Below are positions 8,092-17,301 of a DNA stretch of 64,000 nucleotides, piece by piece. This DNA is from CAKZSB01 sp964646405 (GTDB taxonomy: Bacteria; Pseudomonadota; Gammaproteobacteria; Granulosicoccales; Granulosicoccaceae): assembly GCA_964646405.1 (NCBI GenBank), contig CAZYDV010000002.1:1-64000 (forward strand), written 5' to 3'. Numbering within the stretch: the first letter of the stretch is position 1; each line of letters starts with the position of its first letter. The translations under genes and the position numbers were made by a program. Below the pieces are notes generated by a model. It was not told the DNA's origin. It did not search any database and was given only the letters and a program-made list of their open reading frames with translations.

Positions 8092-8646
8092 TGTGACGCC
8101 ACGCTGGCCCTGATACTTGCCAGCGCGATCAGCGTAGCTGGTCTCGCAGATCTCGTCAGATTCGAAAAAAAGCATCTGCGCCACGCCTTCGTTGGCGTAT
8201 ACCTTTGCCGGCAGCGGCGTGGTATTGGAGAACTCCAGCGTCACGTGGCCCTCCCATTCTGGTTCCAGCGGAGTCACATTGACGATGATTCCGCAGCGCG
8301 CATAGGTGGATTTACCCAGACAAACCGTCAGCACACTGCGGGGAATACGAAAGTACTCGACCGTACGAGCCAGCGCGAACGAATTAGGCGGAATGATGCA
8401 AACGTCGCCAACAACATCAACGAAGCTGTCGGTGTCGAAGTTCTTGGGGTCGACAATCGCGTGATTGATGTTCGTGAAGATCTTGAACTCATCAGCGCAA
8501 CGCACGTCGTAGCCATAGCTGGATGTTCCATAGGAGATCAGCTTTGGCTCATCACCTGTCTGCCTAACCTGAACCGGTTCGAACGGTTCGATCATGCCGT
8601 GTCCCTCGGCCATCCGTCGGATCCATCGATCAGACTTGATCGACAT
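8077..8646 (-). CDS. dcd: dCTP deaminase
   Basis: A 189-residue trimeric dCTP deaminase. It carries SYGYDVRC, the catalytic region GHVTLEFSNTTPLPAKVYANEG with the general-base glutamate, and the C-terminal KYQGQRGVTLPK. It converts dCTP to dUTP and ammonia, supplying dUMP for thymidylate synthesis in gammaproteobacteria. The ATG overlaps the stop codon of mrp (ATGA at 8643-8646), so translation is probably coupled to mrp. Confidence 0.96.
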   Translation of the reverse strand: MSIKSDRWIRRMAEGHGMIEPFEPVQVRQTGDEPKLISYGTSSYGYDVRCADEFKIFTNINHAIVDPKNFDTDSFVDVVGDVCIIPPNSFALARTVEYFRIPRSVLTVCLGKSTYARCGIIVNVTPLEPEWEGHVTLEFSNTTPLPAKVYANEGVAQMLFFESDEICETSYADRAGKYQGQRGVTLPKT

Positions 8647-9737
8647 CAGGTTGATTGAATCACGATGTTCGGAAACTTCGCACTGTAGTCCTTGGCCTGA
8701 ATTGCCAGTCGCGCCGCGGCTTTGCGGGCGATATCCCGATAGGCGTGAGACACCGCGCTGTCGGGATGGCTGACAACTGACGGCATACCACCATCTGCCT
8801 GTTTTCTGATCGACATATCCAGTGGCAGGGACCCCAGTAACTCCACACCCGACTCATCTGCCATCCGCTCACCACCGCCAGCGCCGAAGATATGCTCCTC
8901 ATGACCACACTGGCTGCAGACGTGGGTGCTCATATTCTCCACCACACCCAAAATAGGAATCTCGACTTTCTCAAACATTTTCAAACCCTTGCGGGCGTCG
9001 AGCAGAGCAATATCCTGGGGCGTGGTGACGATAATTGCGCCGCTCACCGGTACCTTCTGAGACAGTGTCAGCTGCGTATCGCCGGTGCCCGGCGGCAGAT
9101 CGATGATCAGGTAATCCAGATCCTTCCAGTTGGTGTCGTTGAGTAGTTGTTCCAACGCCTGAGTAACCATAGGCCCGCGCCAGATCATGGGCGTCTCTTC
9201 ATCGATCAGATAGCCAATCGACATGGTCTCGACCCCGTAGTTGCTCATCGGCTCGAGGCTGTTGCCATCGACCGACTCGGGCTGGCCGGACAAACCCATC
9301 ATGCGCGGCTGGCTGGGACCGTAGATATCGGCATCGAGCAGGCCGACGGTAGCGCCTTCGGCAGCCAGCGCCAGCGCGAGGTTAGCCGAAGTAGTTGACT
9401 TGCCAACTCCGCCTTTGCCAGACGCCACGGCAATGATGTTCTTGACGTTTTCCATCCGCTTCACCCCATGCTGAACCGAATGGGCGATGACTCGACTGCT
9501 GATATTGACGACGACATCATCAATGCCGTCAACCGATTTCACCAGCGGCGTGATGGCCGCGCGCATCTCATCGGCATAACCGCTACAGGGATAGCCCATG
9601 ACCACATCCAGTGTGGCTTTACCATCATCGATCTCGATTGATTTGAGGCATTTGCTCTCGACCAGATTCTTACCCAGATACTTATCGGTGAAGTCCGTCA
9701 GGGCAGACTCGATCGCGGCTTTTGGGTTATCGCCCAT
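8646..9737 (-). CDS. mrp: Iron-sulfur cluster carrier Mrp/ApbC
   Basis: A 363-residue P-loop ATPase of the Mrp/Nbp35/ApbC family. An N-terminal DUF59/MIP18-like domain (about residues 10-85) includes VVMGYPCSGYADEM. The ATPase begins with the deviant Walker A ASGKGGVGKST, then DADIYGPSQPRMMG, and the cluster-binding CSQCG motif is near residue 270. It binds and transfers [4Fe-4S] clusters to apoproteins in the cytoplasm. The ATG at 9737 was preferred to upstream in-frame starts because family members begin just before the DUF59 domain. It is divergent from metG. Confidence 0.93.
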   Translation of the reverse strand: MGDNPKAAIESALTDFTDKYLGKNLVESKCLKSIEIDDGKATLDVVMGYPCSGYADEMRAAITPLVKSVDGIDDVVVNISSRVIAHSVQHGVKRMENVKNIIAVASGKGGVGKSTTSANLALALAAEGATVGLLDADIYGPSQPRMMGLSGQPESVDGNSLEPMSNYGVETMSIGYLIDEETPMIWRGPMVTQALEQLLNDTNWKDLDYLIIDLPPGTGDTQLTLSQKVPVSGAIIVTTPQDIALLDARKGLKMFEKVEIPILGVVENMSTHVCSQCGHEEHIFGAGGGERMADESGVELLGSLPLDMSIRKQADGGMPSVVSHPDSAVSHAYRDIARKAAARLAIQAKDYSAKFPNIVIQST

Positions 9738-9831
9738 GGTTGTTCCCGTGCGCTTGTCCGCGCTAGCAATGTAAAGTGCGCAATCATACATCACTGCCAC
9801 TCGGCACAGTAGCAAGCACTGCAGTCAAGCA

Positions 9832-9863
9832 TTGATATCTGCACCGTGGCAAGTCGCTATAAT
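9832..9863 (+). promoter_or_regulatory. Promoter upstream of metG
   Basis: A perfect TATAAT lies at 9858-9863, with TTGATA at 9832-9837. The 20-bp spacing is longer than optimal. The predicted start near 9870 leaves a short leader before the ATG at 9894 and excludes the longer reading frame that begins at 9846. Confidence 0.5.
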
Positions 9864-9893
9864 CACCGTTCAATTCGTCGGTTCACACAACTA

Positions 9894-11918
9894 ATGACAA
9901 CCCCACGCGACATACTGGTTACCAGCGCACTGCCCTACGCCAACGGATCCATCCATCTGGGCCATATGCTGGAATACATACAGACAGATATCTGGACTCG
10001 TTTCCAGCGTGTGCGAGGTCAACAGGTGATCTGGATGTGGGCGTCAGACGCGCATGGCACACCGATCATGCTCGCCGCTCAACGAGACGGCATCGAGCCA
10101 CAGCAACTGATCGACGCCATGAAGAGTGAACACGAGCAGGACTTCGTCGATTTTCAACTCAGCTTCGACAACTTCCACACCACCCATTCGCCGGAGAACC
10201 GCCAGTGTGCGGAAATGATCTACCAGCGTTTGCGCGAAGCAGGACATATCGAGTCCCGCACCATCAAGCAGCTCTACGACCCAGAAGCGAACATGTTTCT
10301 ACCTGATCGCTTCGTCAAGGGAGAGTGCCCAAAGTGCAACACCACCGACCAGTATGGCGACGCCTGCGAGCACTGCAGCACAACCTACGACGCCACCGAG
10401 CTGCTCAACCCGATATCAGTTATCAGTGGCGCCGCACCCGAATTGCGCGACTCTGAGCAGTTCTTCTTCAAACTCGGCCACTTTGAAGACATGCTGCGAG
10501 AATGGACCCAGGGTGACCAACTCCAGCCTGAGATAAGCAACAAACTCAAGGAGTGGTTTGACGACGGTCTGCAGGACTGGGACATCTCACGCAATAAGCC
10601 CTACTGGGGCTTTGAGATTCCCGGTGCACCCGGCAAGTACTTTTATGTATGGCTGGATGCACCAATCGGCTATATGGCCAGCCATCTGCACTATGTGGGC
10701 GCCGACACCGCCGCCTTCGATCGCCACTGGGCAAGCGATTCCCAGTCCGAGATGTACCACTTCATCGGCAAGGACATCGCCTATTTTCATACCCTTTTCT
10801 GGCCCGCTGTGTTGCACGGCTCCGGTCACCGAAAGCCAAGCGGCGTTTTTTGCCATGGGTTTCTGACAGTAGACGGCGCGAAGATGTCAAAGTCACGTGG
10901 CACGTTTATCAAGGCACGCACCTATCTCGATCATCTGCCGCCCGAGTATTTGCGCTACTACTTCGCCACCAAGCTAAACAGCAAGGTTGAAGACATCGAT
11001 CTCAATCTCGAAGATTTTGTCGCACGGGTAAACTCTGACCTCGTCGGAAAAATCATCAACATCGCAAGCCGTTGCGCCGGCTTCATCACGTCTCGCTTTG
11101 ACGGCCAGCTCGCCGCCGCACTGCCGCAAACAAAACTGTTCGAGCAATCGGCCGCCGCCTCTGCCTCTATCGCTGCCCACTACGAGAACCGCGAATTCGG
11201 CAGGGCCATGCGCGAGATCGTCGCGCTGGCCGATGAGGCAAATCAGTACATCGCTGAAAATGCGCCCTGGACGTTAATCAAACAGGACGGACAAGAACAG
11301 CAGGTACAGCAAATCTGTACGCTTGGCATCAATCTGTTCAAGAATCTGGTGATCTATCTGAAACCGGTGTTGCCTTCCATCGCCGAGAAAACTGAAGCCT
11401 TTCTGCAAGTCGCACCATTCACCTGGAACGACAGCGCAAATCCGCTCACTAGCCACGGCATCGGAAAATTCAAACCGATGATCAGCAGAATCGAGGCAAA
11501 GAGCATTGACGCCATCGTCGACGCATCGAAACAGGATCTGGAAGAAACAGCGGCACCGGCCAGCGGTCCACTGGCCGATGATCCGATCAGCGAGGAGATA
11601 GACTACGAGCAGTTTGCAAAAGTCGATCTGCGCGTGGCGACGATCACCGACGCACAAGCGGTCAAGGGCGCCGACAAGCTGCTGCAACTCACACTCGATC
11701 TCGGCGGCGAGACGCGAAACGTATTCGCTGGAATCAAATCCGCCTACCAACCTGAACAACTGATCGGCAGACAAACCGTGATGGTCGCCAACCTCAAGCC
11801 CAGAAAAATGCGTTTTGGCCTGTCCGAAGGCATGGTCCTGGCAGCGGGCCCCGGAGGCGGTGATCTTTTCGTGCTGGCCCCGGACGCCGGCGCGCAAGCG
11901 GGTATGCGAGTCAAGTAA
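9894..11918 (+). CDS. metG: Methionyl-tRNA synthetase
   Basis: A 674-residue class I aminoacyl-tRNA synthetase of the long, dimeric type. The HIGH motif is HLGH (in SIHLGHMLEY), zinc knuckles are CPKC and CEHC (about residues 144-160), and the KMSKS loop is AKMSKSRGT. A C-terminal EMAP/tRNA-binding domain (about 570-674, from FAKVDLRVATI to MRVK) promotes dimerisation and tRNA affinity. The enzyme charges tRNA(Met) with methionine. The ATG at 9894 gives the usual TTPRDILVTSALPYANG start. The rnf operon starts 8 bp downstream, so some read-through into it is likely. Confidence 0.97.
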   Translation: MTTPRDILVTSALPYANGSIHLGHMLEYIQTDIWTRFQRVRGQQVIWMWASDAHGTPIMLAAQRDGIEPQQLIDAMKSEHEQDFVDFQLSFDNFHTTHSPENRQCAEMIYQRLREAGHIESRTIKQLYDPEANMFLPDRFVKGECPKCNTTDQYGDACEHCSTTYDATELLNPISVISGAAPELRDSEQFFFKLGHFEDMLREWTQGDQLQPEISNKLKEWFDDGLQDWDISRNKPYWGFEIPGAPGKYFYVWLDAPIGYMASHLHYVGADTAAFDRHWASDSQSEMYHFIGKDIAYFHTLFWPAVLHGSGHRKPSGVFCHGFLTVDGAKMSKSRGTFIKARTYLDHLPPEYLRYYFATKLNSKVEDIDLNLEDFVARVNSDLVGKIINIASRCAGFITSRFDGQLAAALPQTKLFEQSAAASASIAAHYENREFGRAMREIVALADEANQYIAENAPWTLIKQDGQEQQVQQICTLGINLFKNLVIYLKPVLPSIAEKTEAFLQVAPFTWNDSANPLTSHGIGKFKPMISRIEAKSIDAIVDASKQDLEETAAPASGPLADDPISEEIDYEQFAKVDLRVATITDAQAVKGADKLLQLTLDLGGETRNVFAGIKSAYQPEQLIGRQTVMVANLKPRKMRFGLSEGMVLAAGPGGGDLFVLAPDAGAQAGMRVK

Positions 11919-11926
11919 CCCCGCAC

Positions 11927-12505
11927 GTGAACGAGCTACTGCTGTTACTGCTTGGCACGGTCCTGGTCAACAATTTCGTGCTGGCCCAGTTTCTCGGCCT
12001 GTGTCCGTTTATGGGTGTATCCGGAAAACTTGAGACGGCACTGGGTATGGGCCTTGCCACCACGTTTGTGCTGACCTTGGCCTCAATCTGCAGCTTCCTG
12101 CTAGACAACTTCATACTCAAACCGCTTGAGCTGGAATACCTGCGCCTGATCAGCTTCATTTTGATCATCGCAGGCCTTGTGCAGTTCACGGAAATGTTTA
12201 TCCGCAAAACCAGCCCGGTGCTGCAGAGTGTGCTGGGTATTTTTCTACCCCTGATCACCACCAATTGCGCGGTGCTCGGCGTTGCACTACTCAGCGCGCG
12301 CGAACAACACTCTTTTCTGGAAGCGGCGATTTACGGCTTTGGCGCTGCAATGGGTTTCACCCTGGTGCTGGTGCTGTTCGCCGCCATCAGAGAACGAGTA
12401 GACAGTGGTGACGTCCCTGCCCCCTTTCGTGGACACGCAATAGCGATGGTCAGCGCCGGCATGATGTCGCTGGCTTTTATGGGATTTGCCGGATTTGGCC
12501 ACTGA
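11927..12505 (+). CDS. rnfA: Rnf complex subunit A
   Basis: A 192-residue inner-membrane protein with six helices, colinear with RsxA/RnfA: LVNNFVLAQFLGLCPFMGVS, TFVLTLASIC, the second half-repeat LPLITTNCAVLGVALL, and the end VPAPFRGHAIA...SLAFMGFAG. The conserved cysteines in LGLCP and TTNCA coordinate the membrane [2Fe-2S] cluster shared with RnfE. The start is GTG at 11927, shortly after metG. It is the first gene of the complete rnfABCDGE operon. Confidence 0.95.
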   Translation: MNELLLLLLGTVLVNNFVLAQFLGLCPFMGVSGKLETALGMGLATTFVLTLASICSFLLDNFILKPLELEYLRLISFILIIAGLVQFTEMFIRKTSPVLQSVLGIFLPLITTNCAVLGVALLSAREQHSFLEAAIYGFGAAMGFTLVLVLFAAIRERVDSGDVPAPFRGHAIAMVSAGMMSLAFMGFAGFGH

Positions 12506-12565
12506 TCTGGCAGCCACGTTGATCTTCCTGATGCGCACTTCATACGGCGTGCCGGTGTCGACACA

Positions 12566-13081
12566 ATGACCGGGGTTGTCGTCATCACCTTGCTGGCCCT
12601 GGCCATTGGTGCATTGCTTGGCGCGGCCAGCCAGTGGTTTCCGTCAAACCAGGATTCGATAACAGAGCAGATCGACGCCCTGTTACCGCAGACACAGTGT
12701 GCGCAATGCGGTTACCCCGGGTGCCGTCCCTACGCTCAGGCAATCGCCAGTGGCAGTGCGCCGATCAATCAATGTCCTCCCGGTGGCGAGCAGACCATCA
12801 TGGCACTGGCCAATCTGCTCGGCCGCGAAGTCGTGGCGTTAAACACCGAATTTGGAGAAGAAAAACCCCCGGCGCTGGCCTATATCATCGAGGACGACTG
12901 TATCGGCTGCACCCTGTGCATTCACGCTTGTCCGGTGGATGCCATTGTCGGCAGCACCAAACTGATGCATACGGTGCTGGCCGAACACTGTACCGGCTGC
13001 GAACTCTGTATCGCGCCCTGCCCTGTCGATTGCATCGAAATGCGCCCCGGCAACCCATCAACAGCACTGAGCCAATGGTGA
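12566..13081 (+). CDS. rnfB: Rnf complex ferredoxin-like subunit B
   Basis: A 171-residue iron-sulfur protein. The N-terminal membrane helix (about residues 4-26) is followed by the CAQCGYPGCRPYA...CPPGG cluster domain and two ferredoxin CxxCxxCxxxCP motifs (CIGCTLCIHACPVD and CTGCELCIAPCPVD). RnfB passes electrons between soluble ferredoxin and the membrane part of the complex. A 60-bp gap after rnfA is unusual, since these genes often overlap. The stop overlaps the ATG of rnfC. Confidence 0.94.
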   Translation: MTGVVVITLLALAIGALLGAASQWFPSNQDSITEQIDALLPQTQCAQCGYPGCRPYAQAIASGSAPINQCPPGGEQTIMALANLLGREVVALNTEFGEEKPPALAYIIEDDCIGCTLCIHACPVDAIVGSTKLMHTVLAEHCTGCELCIAPCPVDCIEMRPGNPSTALSQW

Positions 13082-14574
13082 ACGTCGCACGCAGGCAAGG
13101 TATCGAGCCTGATCGTGCCAGCGACGACAGCAGCATGCATATTGAACAACAACCTGTGCCGCCGCTTCTTCGCTATCGAGTCCCACCGCGCTCGATCAAT
13201 GACATCATAGTGACGCTGGGAGATCAGGTACTTCGCGGACACACTTTGGTCGAATCTGTGGCAGCCGGCCCGGCATCACTGCATGCCGGTAGCTCCGGCA
13301 CCATTAGCAAAAAACTGACGGCAAGCGACGGCACCACGACCATCGAGATCAGCACCGACGGCTGCGACACCAACGCGACGACAACACCGATCGGCGACGA
13401 TTTTCGCGCCATGAGCCAAATAGAATTACAGCAACTGCTGCATCGCAACGGTATGGTCGGCCTGGGCGGTGCCCGTTATCCGGTGGCGAATAAACTCGCA
13501 GCACTAAAATCCAAACCAGCATCGCTGCTATTAATCAATGCAGTGGAGTGCGACCCCGCCATACAGTGTGATCGCGCAACGATACTTTCAATGTCTCACC
13601 TGCTGGCCAGAGCCATCGATATCACTGCACACGTTTGCAACGCAGAAAAGACCATAGTAGCGATCAAGGTTGGCGATGATAAAGTGCGCGACACATTGCT
13701 AGCCGCACTGACAGAAGTCACATCCGCCAATGTGACTTTGCGATCAGTTCAGGATCGCTACCCGATTGGCTTCGAGCGGCATCTCTTTGATCGTGTGACG
13801 TCACACAAACTCCCTGCACAGCAGCGACCCACACACCAGAACCTGATCAGTTTCAATCTCGCGACCTGCATCTCCATCACGCAGTTGATCGACGCTGGCG
13901 AACCGCTCACATCGAGAATAACCACGGTACACGGACCGCAGACTGGCATTGCACGGAATATTCAGATACGCCTGGGTACACCGATCGCAGATCTGCTGTC
14001 GACCGGGCCAACCCAATGGCATAGCGTCGCCTACAGTGGGCTGATTCGAGAACCCGCAGCGGTCGATCAATCGCGCAGCATCACGCCAGCCAGCAACTGT
14101 GTGATGCTAAATCCGCGTGTCGATACAACGGCGGCCTGCATCCGCTGCGGTCTCTGCGCGGATAGCTGCCCGGAGTCACTGCAGCCACAACAACTTCTGC
14201 GTCATGCGCTGCAGATGCATACCGAGCAGTTGCAGAACCATCAGCTGGACAATTGCATCGAGTGCGGCCTTTGCGATTCGGTCTGCCCAAGCAACATAGC
14301 CCTTACCCGCACATTCCAGCAAGCCAAGCGAACTATCTCACAGCACAAGCTCAGTGCACTGGCAGCAGAACGCGCCAGGGTTCGTTACGAAGCACGACAA
14401 AAAAGAATCGAGCAACAACGCGACGACAACGCTCGCAAGCTTGCGCGGAAACAGGCGGCTCTGGCGCAAAAAGAACAATCAACAGAAACCGACCCGCGCA
14501 AGCTGATGTTGCAATCGGCACTGAAGCGGCGCAACAAAAAAACGGGCGCAAAACCGCGCTCAGCGTCTGAATGA
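13075..14574 (+). CDS. rnfC: Rnf complex NADH-binding subunit C
   Basis: A 499-residue subunit that oxidises or reduces NAD at the cytoplasmic face. The FMN/NAD-binding Rossmann-like core starts at GMVGLGGARYPVANKL (about residue 128). Two [4Fe-4S] motifs follow: CIRCGLCADSCP and CIECGLCDSVCP (about 359-412). A charged alanine/lysine-rich helical tail (about 440-499) ends the protein, as in other gammaproteobacterial RnfC. The start is ATG at 13075, overlapping the rnfB stop; a much longer frame open upstream to 12634 is only shadow over rnfB. The usual GAECEPYI segment reads AVECDPAI, a mild divergence. Confidence 0.92.
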   Translation: MVNVARRQGIEPDRASDDSSMHIEQQPVPPLLRYRVPPRSINDIIVTLGDQVLRGHTLVESVAAGPASLHAGSSGTISKKLTASDGTTTIEISTDGCDTNATTTPIGDDFRAMSQIELQQLLHRNGMVGLGGARYPVANKLAALKSKPASLLLINAVECDPAIQCDRATILSMSHLLARAIDITAHVCNAEKTIVAIKVGDDKVRDTLLAALTEVTSANVTLRSVQDRYPIGFERHLFDRVTSHKLPAQQRPTHQNLISFNLATCISITQLIDAGEPLTSRITTVHGPQTGIARNIQIRLGTPIADLLSTGPTQWHSVAYSGLIREPAAVDQSRSITPASNCVMLNPRVDTTAACIRCGLCADSCPESLQPQQLLRHALQMHTEQLQNHQLDNCIECGLCDSVCPSNIALTRTFQQAKRTISQHKLSALAAERARVRYEARQKRIEQQRDDNARKLARKQAALAQKEQSTETDPRKLMLQSALKRRNKKTGAKPRSASE

Positions 14575-15554
14575 CAGCCCCGATCTGTACACCGTTCAAA
14601 CGCGGACCAGGTACGGTGGACAGCGTGATGCTGTTGGTCATTGCCGCATTAATACCCGGTTGCATGGCGCATATCTATTTATCCGGTTGGGGCGCGCTGA
14701 TCAATTTATCGCTGGCATCGGCCGCCGCCGTTTTCTTTGAAGGCTGTGCCTGTCGGTTACGAGGCTTGCCGATCCGACAGACCCTGGGCGACTACTCGGC
14801 TCTGATAACCGGTTTGCTGATCGGCTTGTGCCTGCCGCCATTGGTCAGCATCTGGATACCGGTCATCGCAGCAGGGTTTGCGATATTAATTGCCAAGCAC
14901 GCCTATGGTGGCCTGGGCAACAATGTATTCAATCCGGCCATGGCGGGCTATGCGGTGGTTTTGATTTCCTTCCCACGCGACCTCGCGCTGTGGCCTGCGG
15001 TGACAGGGGCAATGCAACTGTCTATCGGACAAATCCTGGATATTCTTGGCAACGGTGGTCTCGCACAAACGATCACTCAATACCCACAATGGGACGCACT
15101 AACTGGAGCCACCACATTGGACAAGGCTCGGGCGATGACAGATACCACGGACACACTAGCTGGCCCCGGTTCCGAACGTTGGATTAACCTTGCGTTTCTG
15201 GCGGGTGGACTGTTCCTTATGCAGCGGCGTGTCATCAGTTGGCACATACCGGTTTCACTGCTCGGCACTCTGCTGCTTTGTACATTGATTGACAATGCAC
15301 TAAACGCCGATGCCGTTTCAGTACAAATTCACTTGTTGGCTGGTGCCACGATGCTCGGCGCCTTTTTTATCGCGACCGATCCGGTTAGTGCCGCGACTGG
15401 TACGATCGGCCGTCTGATCTACGGTGCCGGAATTGGACTGCTTATCTGGCTGATACGAAGTTTTGGCGGCTATCCGGACTCGGTCGCCTTCGCGGTCTTG
15501 CTGCTCAACTGCACGGTACCCATCATCGATTACCTGGAACCCTGGAAGAAGTGA
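14571..15554 (+). CDS. rnfD: Rnf complex membrane subunit D
   Basis: A 327-residue polytopic NqrB/RnfD-family protein. NNVFNPAMAGYAVVL and the flavinylation motif DALTGATTL (the threonine in TGAT is the covalent FMN site) are present, as is DPVSAATG in the second half. It carries FMN in the membrane and forms part of the ion path. Its ATG overlaps the rnfC stop (ATGA), showing coupling. Confidence 0.94.
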   Translation: MTAPICTPFKRGPGTVDSVMLLVIAALIPGCMAHIYLSGWGALINLSLASAAAVFFEGCACRLRGLPIRQTLGDYSALITGLLIGLCLPPLVSIWIPVIAAGFAILIAKHAYGGLGNNVFNPAMAGYAVVLISFPRDLALWPAVTGAMQLSIGQILDILGNGGLAQTITQYPQWDALTGATTLDKARAMTDTTDTLAGPGSERWINLAFLAGGLFLMQRRVISWHIPVSLLGTLLLCTLIDNALNADAVSVQIHLLAGATMLGAFFIATDPVSAATGTIGRLIYGAGIGLLIWLIRSFGGYPDSVAFAVLLLNCTVPIIDYLEPWKK

Positions 15555-16177
15555 AAACCATCGCAAACCGTGGCGTCCGCGAGCATGCAATCATTTTGAT
15601 GGTGATCGCACTGCTGATATCCGGATGCCTGGCGATCACCCGGTGGATCACACACGAGCGCGTGCTTGCCAATCAACAGGCCATGCGACAACAACTACTG
15701 GCCCAACTGCTGCCTGCTAACGGCTACGACAACGACCCCTACGCGCAAAAGCACCACCTGAAAGACGGGCAACGAGGCAATCTATTGGCCTATCGCGCCA
15801 CCCGCAACAACACCACAAGCGCCGTTATTATTGAGACCCATGCGCTCGATGGATACAACGGCCAAATCGATATGCTGGTGGCAGTAAATCGAGACCTGAC
15901 TATCGCCGGAGTCAGGGTCACAAACCATCGCGAGACGCCAGGACTGGGCGATGACATCGAGTATCGCAAATCCAATTGGATAGACGCATTCACGGGCACC
16001 TCGCTTGTAAACCCCGCCCCGCTGCTATGGACAGTTCAGCGAGATGGTGGTGCATTTGATCAATTCACCGGCGCGACCATCACGCCACGCGCCGTCGTGA
16101 AAACCGTCAGAGATACACTCGCGACGGTGACCGAACAACATGACATGCTGTTCGATGATGAGCCACATCAGCAATGA
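15551..16177 (+). CDS. rnfG: Rnf complex FMN-binding subunit G
   Basis: A 208-residue protein with one N-terminal membrane helix (about residues 13-32) and a periplasmic FMN-binding domain. DGYNGQIDMLVAV, NHRETPGLGDDI and the covalent FMN site QFTGATITPRAVV are family hallmarks. The start is GTG at 15551, overlapping the rnfD stop. Confidence 0.94.
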   Translation: MKTIANRGVREHAIILMVIALLISGCLAITRWITHERVLANQQAMRQQLLAQLLPANGYDNDPYAQKHHLKDGQRGNLLAYRATRNNTTSAVIIETHALDGYNGQIDMLVAVNRDLTIAGVRVTNHRETPGLGDDIEYRKSNWIDAFTGTSLVNPAPLLWTVQRDGGAFDQFTGATITPRAVVKTVRDTLATVTEQHDMLFDDEPHQQ

Positions 16178-16836
16178 AAACCGTCTCGACTACAGTCTCC
16201 GACAAACCGCGGATGTTATCCCGCCATCTCTGGACCGATAATCCAGCCCTGGTACAAATGCTTGGCTTGTGCCCATTGCTTGCGGTTAGCAATACACTGG
16301 TGAACAGTATCGGGCTCGCTTTGGCCACACTAGTGACGGTTACCCTGTCCAACGCACTGGTGTCTGTCACCAGACATCACCTGATACGCGAAATCCGAAT
16401 TCCCGCCTATGTCCTGATCATTGCCGGCCTGGTGACGATCACCGATCTGATCATGCAAGCTATTTTCCCTGCACTGCACCAACGCCTTGGGCTCTTTGTA
16501 CCGCTGATCATCACCAATTGCGCGATAATAGCTCGCGCTGAGATTTTCGCCTCACGCAACAGCCTTATACCTTCAGTGGCAGACGGCCTGGCAACCGGAG
16601 CCGGCTTTGCACTGGCATTGTGTAGTTTAGGCGTGGTGCGAGAGTATCTGGGTTTCGGTACGCTGCTGCGCGATGCTGAGATACTATTCGGCCCGGTCGC
16701 TACAAACTGGACAGTTGAACCCCCCTTCGGGCACGACGGTATGCTACTCGCCGTGCTGCCCCCTGGTGCATTTTTCCTACTAGGCCTCATGTTGGCCGTC
16801 AAGAATGTAATCGATCAATCGAAATCGACCGACTGA
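16174..16836 (+). CDS. rnfE: Rnf complex subunit E
   Basis: A 220-residue six-helix membrane protein, paralogous to RnfA. NPALVQMLGLCPLLAVS and LFVPLIITNCAIIARAE carry the two cysteine-containing motifs that share the [2Fe-2S] cluster with RnfA. Its ATG overlaps the rnfG stop. In Escherichia coli the operon is followed by nth; here a DUF1841 gene follows instead. Confidence 0.94.
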   Translation: MKTVSTTVSDKPRMLSRHLWTDNPALVQMLGLCPLLAVSNTLVNSIGLALATLVTVTLSNALVSVTRHHLIREIRIPAYVLIIAGLVTITDLIMQAIFPALHQRLGLFVPLIITNCAIIARAEIFASRNSLIPSVADGLATGAGFALALCSLGVVREYLGFGTLLRDAEILFGPVATNWTVEPPFGHDGMLLAVLPPGAFFLLGLMLAVKNVIDQSKSTD

Positions 16837-16845
16837 ATACCTGCC

Positions 16846-17277
16846 ATGATATTTTCCAGCGACAGAGAAAAATTACGCCAGCAATACATCGACGTCTGGA
16901 ATAAGGCCAGCCAGAACCTCAAACTAGAGCCACTGGAAGAGATCATTGCCGACGTGATTCGCGATCATCCGGAATACCACGCGCTGCTGGGCAGTGGAAC
17001 TGCTGCGCTGCACTCCGAGTATTATCCGGAGCACGGCCAAAGTAACCCCTTTTTGCACATGGGTATGCACATCGCGCTACGTGAGCAGGTCGCAAGTGAC
17101 CGGCCCTCCGGAATTACTGATCTCACCCGAAAACTATTGTTGAAGTATCGCGACAGCCACGAAATGGAGCACCAGATGATGGAGTGCCTCGGTGAGTCCT
17201 TATGGAACGCTCAACGAAACCAGACACAACCTGACGAACTGGCTTATATGGAAAGCCTGCAACGCCTGGCTAGCTGA
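16846..17277 (+). CDS. DUF1841 family protein
   Basis: A 143-residue soluble protein fitting DUF1841: N-terminal SSDREKLRQQYIDVW, the middle PEYHALL followed by NPFLHMGMHIALREQV, and the end HEMEHQMMECLGESLWNAQR. The conserved histidines could bind metal, but no function is known. It starts 9 bp after rnfE, so it is probably the last gene of the rnf transcript. Confidence 0.88.
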   Translation: MIFSSDREKLRQQYIDVWNKASQNLKLEPLEEIIADVIRDHPEYHALLGSGTAALHSEYYPEHGQSNPFLHMGMHIALREQVASDRPSGITDLTRKLLLKYRDSHEMEHQMMECLGESLWNAQRNQTQPDELAYMESLQRLAS

Positions 17278-17301
17278 AGCTCATCCATACCAGCCACCCA
17301 A

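Noticed and set aside
12634..13074. Extended N terminus for rnfC
   Set aside because: This stretch lies in another frame of rnfB. The ATG at 13075 overlaps the rnfB stop and gives the usual RnfC N terminus.
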